Positions 18,801-23,890 of a stretch of 23,890 bases of DNA are shown here, one piece after another. Position 1 is the stretch's first letter; each line of letters starts with the position of its first letter. The stretch is from assembly GCA_001970955.1 (NCBI GenBank), contig MPUH01001110.1, forward strand, positions 1-23,890, given 5' to 3'. This DNA comes from Stentor coeruleus. Taxonomy: Eukaryota; Ciliophora; Heterotrichea; Heterotrichida; Stentoridae. A model generated the notes under the pieces. That model ran no database searches. It saw only the letters and a program-made list of their open reading frames with translations, and was not told the origin of the DNA. A program made the position numbers and the translations under genes.

Positions 18801-21055
18801 GGTACTTTTTAACTAATATAGGATGCTCACCATGCTCTCCACCATGCGCTACATGCAAAGATAGTTCTTTGTTATGCACAAAATGCTTAGGTTCCCTAAT
18901 TTTAGCTGGCACACAATGTACATTACCTCCTGGGTGTATAAAATTCGACCCAGTAACCTGGAAATGCATTTTATGTGGTGACCAATATATTTTAAATGCA
19001 ACTTCAGGCACTTGTACAAGCTGCACTCCTCCTTGTAGAACCTGTCAATCATCTGCAACCATCTGTCAAACTTGTCTTGACACTTATATTTTAGTAGGCA
19101 GTGAATGCAAATGTCCATTAAACTGTGCAACTTGTGGGATAAATCCTTATATATGCATAACATGTAACCCAGGGTGGATTGCTATAGCTGGAGTATGCCA
19201 AAAATGTGACTCAAATTGCAAAACCTGCTCAATTTTCCCATCAAATTGTTTATCTTGCAATGGGACATTAGCTTTAGTAAATGGTCAGTGCCTTTGTCCA
19301 TCTAATTGTAAAACTTGTGATACAACAACATGGAATTGCTCTGTTTGTAGAGATACTTATTATTTAAGTTTAGGTGCATGTTATGATTGTACAGCACCAT
19401 GTAAAACTTGTATTGGAAATGCTACAACATGCACTTCATGCTTAGGGAATTATTATTTAGAAAATGGAATTTGTAAAAGTCCAACGAATTGTAAGGTCTT
19501 AGATACAGTTAATTATGTTTGTAAAGAATGCAATGATAAGTATTATCTTGCATATGGAAATTGTGCTCCGTGTACTCCTCCTTGTAATAATTGTGCGGGG
19601 TTATCTACTTCGTGTTTGTCATGTTTAGGGAAGTATTCTTTGGTTGGGACACAATGCTTATGTCCTCCATCGTGTGTTTCTTGTGAAACTGGTCCTAGTT
19701 ACAATTGCACAAGTTGTCTTGATGGATATTGGAAGAGCAATGGAGATTGTTTGGCTTGTGATAAAAATTGCAAAAAATGCACAAATTCGTCAACTTTATG
19801 CAGTGAGTGCTATGGAGTATATGTATTAAATGGGACTAATTGTCAATGCCCTTCAGGTTGTAAAACATGCGATCCAACAACTTTTAAATGCCTTACTTGT
19901 AATGATGGATTTTATTATTCAAATAACAATTGTCTTCCATGTCATTCTTCTTGTAATACATGCTCTACAACAGCTATTACATGTACTTCTTGTAAAGGTG
20001 TTTTTGTAATTAATGGAAATCAGTGTGTATGTCCCTCTTATTGTAGCACATGTGATAATTCTAAATACAATTGTACAAAGTGTGCTGATGGATGGCTAAT
20101 GGTAAATGGGGTATGTAATAGTTGTTTACCTCCTTGTAAAACTTGTGATGTGAATGTAACTAATTGTAAATCGTGTCTTGGAACATACTTTTATGCTCTT
20201 AATAATAATGTTGGCACATGTGCTTGTCCTAAAAGCTGCCTTATATGTGATCCAAAGGCATATACCTGCACAAAATGCGCTAATGAGTTTTATTTCAACA
20301 ACGGAAATTGTTTTTCATGCTTGAAACCTTGTAAAACTTGTTTAAGTGATTCAGTCTGCACATCTTGTGTTAACAACTATGAGTTTGATCAATCTACTGG
20401 TAAATGCAGTTGCCCAGTAAATTGTGCTAAATGTGATGATATAAATTTAGTCTGCACACAATGTAAAGATGGGTTCTTTTTAAATAATGGTGTATGTAAT
20501 CCTTGTGAAGCATCTTGTAAAACATGTGTTACTAACGCTATTACATGCACTTCCTGTTTTAGAGAAGATGAATTAAACGCACGTTCCCAATGTTGTTCCC
20601 TTGGTTGTGCAAACTGTTTCTTAGGGTCTACAAAATGTTCAGAATGTGCTGATAAATATTATAACTTGAATGGAGAATGTATAAAATGCCAAGATCCTTG
20701 CATTTCATGTACATCTCAAACATTTTGCACTAAATGTAGTGGAACTTTGATAATAGATGCAACAAAAGGAACATGTGCTTGTCCTGCTTCATGCTCATCA
20801 TGTGATTCAATAGGACAATGCACAAGTTGCCTATCTAATTTTTATCTCAACAATGGGAAATGTGATGCTTGTATTTCTCCATGTAAAACATGCACTGCTA
20901 GTAATTATTGCCTAACTTGTGTTGATTATAAAGGGGTTACTGCAACTGGAACTTGCACAGCTTGCCCTAGTAAATGTATAACTTGCGACAATACAAAGAA
21001 TGTTTGTTACTCTTGTGTGAGTCCAGCTGTTCTTTCAAGTGGTACATGCAAGTAG
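15848..21055 (+). CDS. M8 leishmanolysin-like peptidase with long CxxC-repeat tail, copy C (1735 aa)
   Basis: Third member of the array, on the opposite strand and clearly more diverged from A and B than they are from each other. The order is the same: signal sequence, WMCGG, M8 domain with HEMWH (194-198) and H272 in SHIDQF, EGF-like module (CGDKPCWHGC, then CKDGFSGADC), then CxxC repeats to the C-terminus (CVSPAVLSSGTCK). Leu283 sits eleven residues after H272, so the Leu-for-Met at the Met-turn is shared by the family. No transmembrane or GPI-type end. The first ATG (15848) gives 13 extra, Lys-rich residues. Met14 (15887) opens a more typical signal peptide (MLGSWKLFLTLVAYFSTQ) and may be the true start. 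Ends in TAG. The catalytic ligands are present; the substrate is unknown. It converges with the CAP/EF-hand gene across 28 bp. Confidence 0.95.
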   Translation: MSIKILSKQKIINMLGSWKLFLTLVAYFSTQSYGWMCGGAQDYIQFSSPPVFYTRDIDRLPIRIKFFPINFDLGDSSSNTNFTTSTLKIVSSYFPSFISINRVQNPLVFTGITNCGPEILIPDSHTTDGIIDADLVVYITTSSMPSADYIAYGGACIIDQTNGNQVLAGKIVVNVPTYKAIDFDKTSMFTVIVHEMWHILGFSSGLLPYWKNSNGVAYPPGTQTALYTVAGITKTYLITPNTLKEVRDTYNCSTLQGLALEEQGPSGIANSHIDQFFHHGDLLNTVTYGDPIISKFMMSILVDIGWYNIDKTYGQTAIWFRNAGCEALTKRCIKNEGSTSLDKFCVGLSPGCDPYRTFKSTCNTWNYNSNLPQSYQYYLDPTKGGSDPYIDYCTFQMATSNGGCYGGSQTTLIVTEHGEIMGPDSRCFTSTLMILPYDNLYYYAACYKITQCTPQGTIVQIGDSFVICPIAGGQIPVPGYVGYLICPSSAELCGDKPCWHGCFGRGKCIQGKCVCKDGFSGADCSIECHSSCLSCLGPNATQCTVCADPTKIPSGPECKCRPGYLTLSTGECQAIVSCEKLCNTCTLVSNIYVCSQCVTNSTGINGFCECNTGFRQVANQCPNCVNGYYLSGTACIPCVYPCYTCTSATFCTSCVNDYILANNRCISTTACAVFDTQGYCIECFPGYYLNQGKCIPCNPPCNNCTSSTACTSCLGAYNLLNSNCNCPDNCKTCDAKAFVCGECNTGYYVSLGKCTKCSQQCKTCNKANSCTSCYGNYTLNYDNQCVCPDGCKTCDDLNYKCLECTNGYYLKAGVCVKCVEPCATCNSTTCFSCLGIYNLTAGNCSCPSTCAYCDYKAWTCLVCNNGYYLNDGNCISCIKPCANCISSSTCTSCIQPFILSSESQCICPPFCKLCDSLGCIKCYDGYFSANSSCYQCIPPCKTCSVSATNCTSCLGHYVKNATGCSCPSCCQCDTNSLSCSKANDGYFLTNIGCSPCSPPCATCKDSSLLCTKCLGSLILAGTQCTLPPGCIKFDPVTWKCILCGDQYILNATSGTCTSCTPPCRTCQSSATICQTCLDTYILVGSECKCPLNCATCGINPYICITCNPGWIAIAGVCQKCDSNCKTCSIFPSNCLSCNGTLALVNGQCLCPSNCKTCDTTTWNCSVCRDTYYLSLGACYDCTAPCKTCIGNATTCTSCLGNYYLENGICKSPTNCKVLDTVNYVCKECNDKYYLAYGNCAPCTPPCNNCAGLSTSCLSCLGKYSLVGTQCLCPPSCVSCETGPSYNCTSCLDGYWKSNGDCLACDKNCKKCTNSSTLCSECYGVYVLNGTNCQCPSGCKTCDPTTFKCLTCNDGFYYSNNNCLPCHSSCNTCSTTAITCTSCKGVFVINGNQCVCPSYCSTCDNSKYNCTKCADGWLMVNGVCNSCLPPCKTCDVNVTNCKSCLGTYFYALNNNVGTCACPKSCLICDPKAYTCTKCANEFYFNNGNCFSCLKPCKTCLSDSVCTSCVNNYEFDQSTGKCSCPVNCAKCDDINLVCTQCKDGFFLNNGVCNPCEASCKTCVTNAITCTSCFREDELNARSQCCSLGCANCFLGSTKCSECADKYYNLNGECIKCQDPCISCTSQTFCTKCSGTLIIDATKGTCACPASCSSCDSIGQCTSCLSNFYLNNGKCDACISPCKTCTASNYCLTCVDYKGVTATGTCTACPSKCITCDNTKNVCYSCVSPAVLSSGTCK

Positions 21056-21083
21056 AAATAATAGTTTATAGATTTAATAATAA
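21056..21083. other. 28-bp gap between convergent stop codons
   Basis: Copy C ends in TAG at 21053-21055, and the CAP/EF-hand gene ends in TAG (CTA on the plus strand) at 21084-21086. Any 3' UTR of either gene longer than 28 nt must run into the other's coding sequence or 3' UTR. The gap is AT-only apart from two G. No terminator structure is visible. Confidence 0.8.
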
Positions 21084-22976
21084 CTATAAAGCCTTACTCA
21101 TTATATTATAAAAATCCTGATAAGTAACTTTTCCATCACCATCTAAGTCACTTTTTCTAATAAGATCCACAATATCCTCATCATCAAGACTTTCTCCTAT
21201 ATCCTTAACTACATTTTTCAAGTTTTTAATTTCTATATACCCAAGTCCTTCTCTATCAAAAAGATCAAAGAATTTTTTAATCTCATCTTCTGAACTTGCC
21301 TCATTCCTTTCTGTTAACATACTAAGAAAAGTTTCAAAATCAATTTCTTTTTTCCCTTCCAAATCCAACTGGCAAAACATTTCAAAAACTGTAGGGTTTT
21401 TACGTTTAAAACCTTGATCTTCCATTGCTGATCTCAGTTCTTCAGTATCAATAACCCCTTTTTTATCAAAATCAAACAGATCAAATGCTCTTTTTATCTT
21501 AACAATCTGTTTTTTTGAAATTCCACTTATTTCAAAATCGCACGGATCAAAGATTTTCTCACCTTTCATCAAAACCCCATGTTTTTTTATCCTATTATCA
21601 CAAGACTCATAAGAATTAACTTGATTCTTTTGGATTTTACAATTACTCATTTTTGTAATCTGAACAGAGCTAGACTGTTGTTTTTCTGGTTCATCTGATA
21701 TACTGTTTATATTTGAAATTAAATCAATAAAACTCTCAAAAGACATTTTTGAGTTTACTTGAAGATTTATGTTATACAAAATCTCAAATATATTCGAATT
21801 ATAACTTTTTTCATCAATGCTTTCAAGCTCAGCTGTTAGTGATTCTAAATCAGCATAGCCTGAGTTTTCATTATCAACATGGTCAAAGACTTCTTTTAAC
21901 TCAAGGATTATATCTTGGGTCATTTTGAAATTCCTTTTATGAACAGTAGAGAGTGTACCTTGACTTTCAGTAATTTTAGATACTGGTTGAGGACTTGCAG
22001 AGGGTTTTTTATTATGGATTTTACCTGCCATTATACTTAAAAAGCTCTCGAAATTCAAAGTTCCGATAGTTTGTGCATCAAGGTTTGCAAGCACTTGAAG
22101 CATAGTAGAATTACATATTTCAGGGTTTTTTTTTTCTAATAATTGGTTGATTTCAGTGACTGTGACCATCCCTGAGTTTTGTGTATCGAGCTTATCGAAA
22201 AACTCTTTAATTTCAATAACCTCATCATCACTAAAATCTGTAGCATCAAAACTCTGTTTAGTATACGAACTTTTACTATTCAAACTTATAGTGCCAGTAT
22301 TTTGCACCTGACTTTTTTCCCTACCTGTCACAATTTTGCCTTGCTCTTCAGTAATTTCTTTAACTTTCACATACTCAGATTTTTTAATTTTCCTTGGTGA
22401 ACTTAAAAAAGGACCACTCACTATAGTGTTTTCAATAATCAATTCAGTAAATAATATCACACATACATATTCACATTCAGAATGATACCCAAACCCAACA
22501 CCAACATATTTATGTTCTTTTTTCATGATATTTAAACGTTGACCTCTAGCTAATACCCCATCATCAATAAGTAAACTCATGACAATATCTTCAGGATCAG
22601 CATTACCATAGTCTATATTTTCTCCTAAATGCCCTGACCATTTACAGAATTTTTCTATTCGATCACAAGGTTCAGAACCATCTTGTCCTATATGAGTCAT
22701 TAATCCAGAAGGTCCAATATCATCAGCATGCATTTGTGCGGCTAAGGTTAAAGATTGACTCCATTCAAGTGGTTTGACAGGGGCAATAGCTTTTAGGTAG
22801 TTTATGCAAGCAATAACATTCCCTGGACCCTCTTCTGTTTCGATTGCTTCATAACCTGGTCTTTTAAAGATCTTACCGCGATAGTATTTGATTATTTTTG
22901 ATAGTTTTTGTGAGTATTTTGAAGGGTTACTCCGGCATTCGTTCATTTCAGCTAGGATTTTTTCAGTTGTACTCAT
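21084..22976 (-). CDS. CAP (SCP) domain fused to eight EF-hand-like units (630 aa)
   Basis: N-terminal CAP/SCP domain (about 1-180) of the YkwD-like kind, with H83 in LAAQMHADDI and E119 in GENI. The segment normally read as GHRxNI is GQRLNI here (Gln146), so one of the tetrad histidines appears to be lost. The second part holds eight EF-hand-like units in pairs, with loops near 264-275, 300-311, 368-379, 404-415, 502-513, 538-549, 574-585 and 610-621. Only the fifth (DFDKKGVIDTEE) and eighth (DLDGDGKVTYQD) look canonical for calcium. The last four (about 490-630) resemble a centrin/calmodulin lobe pair. There is no signal peptide or membrane segment, so the protein should be cytosolic, unlike most CAP proteins. 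Linkers at 195-245, 320-350 and 425-485 are Ser/Lys-rich. The start is the first ATG upstream of the CAP homology. Confidence 0.9.
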   Translation of the reverse strand: MSTTEKILAEMNECRSNPSKYSQKLSKIIKYYRGKIFKRPGYEAIETEEGPGNVIACINYLKAIAPVKPLEWSQSLTLAAQMHADDIGPSGLMTHIGQDGSEPCDRIEKFCKWSGHLGENIDYGNADPEDIVMSLLIDDGVLARGQRLNIMKKEHKYVGVGFGYHSECEYVCVILFTELIIENTIVSGPFLSSPRKIKKSEYVKVKEITEEQGKIVTGREKSQVQNTGTISLNSKSSYTKQSFDATDFSDDEVIEIKEFFDKLDTQNSGMVTVTEINQLLEKKNPEICNSTMLQVLANLDAQTIGTLNFESFLSIMAGKIHNKKPSASPQPVSKITESQGTLSTVHKRNFKMTQDIILELKEVFDHVDNENSGYADLESLTAELESIDEKSYNSNIFEILYNINLQVNSKMSFESFIDLISNINSISDEPEKQQSSSVQITKMSNCKIQKNQVNSYESCDNRIKKHGVLMKGEKIFDPCDFEISGISKKQIVKIKRAFDLFDFDKKGVIDTEELRSAMEDQGFKRKNPTVFEMFCQLDLEGKKEIDFETFLSMLTERNEASSEDEIKKFFDLFDREGLGYIEIKNLKNVVKDIGESLDDEDIVDLIRKSDLDGDGKVTYQDFYNIMSKAL

Positions 22977-23890
22977 AGTGATTTTTATTATACTTAGTAG
23001 ATAAATGAATAGAGAATAGGATTGGTGTGATGCATGATGAGATTTTATTTTAAGATGAGTATGTGTATAATGTTAAAGATTTATTATTTGAATGTTATGA
23101 GTATTTTCAACTTAAAAGAATCGATGAAACTATTTTTTACTTAGGAGAAATAGTATTAAACGACTTATAAAATATATTCATAAAAATATATTTTAAATTC
23201 TAATGAAATGAAGAATTATACAGTGTTGGGGTATTATAAAAAAATAAATAAATTACAAGTTTTTGCGAGAAGATATATGATATTAGAATGGATTGAACAA
23301 CATGAAAAAATAACAAAATTAAAGAATCAACAATAAAATTTTAGATTGATAGAAGAAGGCTGTATAGTAAATATTTTATGATAAAAATTATTGTGTAAGG
23401 GACTGCTAGACTATAAAAGTTAAAGGAATATATAAAGTAAATAACTTCTTAAATATATTTGATAGCATGGTATTTTTTATCGAAAATAATCAAAATCTCC
23501 TCAAGTTTTTTAACCAATTATGACAATAAATATATAATAATTGCTAGTAACCTTTACACAACTTCCACAAAACCAAAATCATCAAAATTTTTCTCATCAT
23601 TTAAAAAAATCAAAAATTCCTTACTAATATTACCAACCTAATCAATAAAAACTCCACACCATTACTATTACCATAATCATAACAATTCTAATAACCCAAA
23701 TACCACAATCCTTAAAGCCTGAACTATTTTCTTAATTCCCTATAAATAAACTCCACCTAATTCCAAACCCAAAAAGTTTTCAATACCACAACAATTCCTA
23801 CAATTTCATTATGTAATAATAGAAAAGCATTAAATACATACACAGAAGATTATAAAAATGTGGATTTAAGCAGTTTATATAATTTTTAAC
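22977..23890. other. No gene seen; G-poor right end
   Basis: Upstream flank of the CAP/EF-hand gene and the right end of the window. I find no reading frame with recognisable content. From about 23480 to 23830 the plus strand is rich in A and C and has very few G. The same composition precedes the plus-strand genes at 12667 and 15848, so a rightward gene may begin just outside the window. Confidence 0.5.

Noticed and set aside
18757..19163. Minus-strand frames of 89 and 104 codons within copy C
   Set aside because: Antisense shadows of the Cys-rich coding sequence; their content follows from the reverse complement of TGT/TGC-rich codons.
4538..21055. Tiny (15-nt type) introns as known in heterotrichs
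   Set aside because: The large genes are uninterrupted in the standard code and no repeat unit shows an in-frame insertion with GT...AG ends, so none is needed.
23459..23641. 60-codon plus-strand frame near the right edge
   Set aside because: Low-complexity Lys/Ser/Ile sequence within the G-poor block; no family resemblance.

Overview
The window is AT-rich eukaryotic DNA, most likely from a heterotrich ciliate of the Stentor type. Long intronless reading frames (up to about 1730 codons) are closed by TAA or TAG with no in-frame TAA, TAG or TGA. This rules out the Tetrahymena/Paramecium and Blepharisma codes for these genes and fits a ciliate using the standard code. The protein families point the same way: M8 (leishmanolysin) peptidases with very long CxxC-rich tails, and a CAP/EF-hand fusion. 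The assignment is inferred from code, composition and gene families, because no rRNA, tRNA or telomere is present.

Layout. (1) 1-2317, minus: 5' part of an M8 peptidase/CxxC gene (copy A), running off the left edge and carrying a perfect in-frame 78-bp tandem duplication. (2) 2318-3408: its 5' flank, homologous to the flank of copy B. (3) 3409-4393: a decayed pogo/Tigger-like DNA transposon that keeps the CENP-B-type DNA-binding domain and the acidic C-terminal tail but has lost the DDE core. (4) 4538-9724, minus: complete M8/CxxC gene (copy B), about 90% identical to copy A at the protein N-terminus. (5) 9725-12666: duplicated 5' flank, a 59-bp tandem repeat, a tiny relic of another M8/CxxC gene and an inverted repeat. 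(6) 12667-14295, plus: a protein with TPR-like helical repeats and an unrecognised C-terminal half, followed by a G/T-rich minisatellite (14346-14634). (7) 15848-21055, plus: a third, more diverged M8/CxxC gene (copy C). (8) 21084-22976, minus: an intracellular CAP (SCP) domain protein with eight EF-hand-like units, converging on copy C with only 28 bp between stop codons. (9) 22977-23890: no gene seen; the last 400 bp are strikingly G-poor on the plus strand.

The window is thus mainly a family array of secreted zinc-peptidase/cysteine-rich proteins (three genes plus one relic) that has grown by segmental duplication. All three readable copies have the HExxH zinc motif and the distal His, but Leu in place of the usual Met of the metzincin Met-turn. 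A surface, feeding or cell-coat role is inference. The TPR and CAP/EF-hand genes show no obvious functional link to the array.
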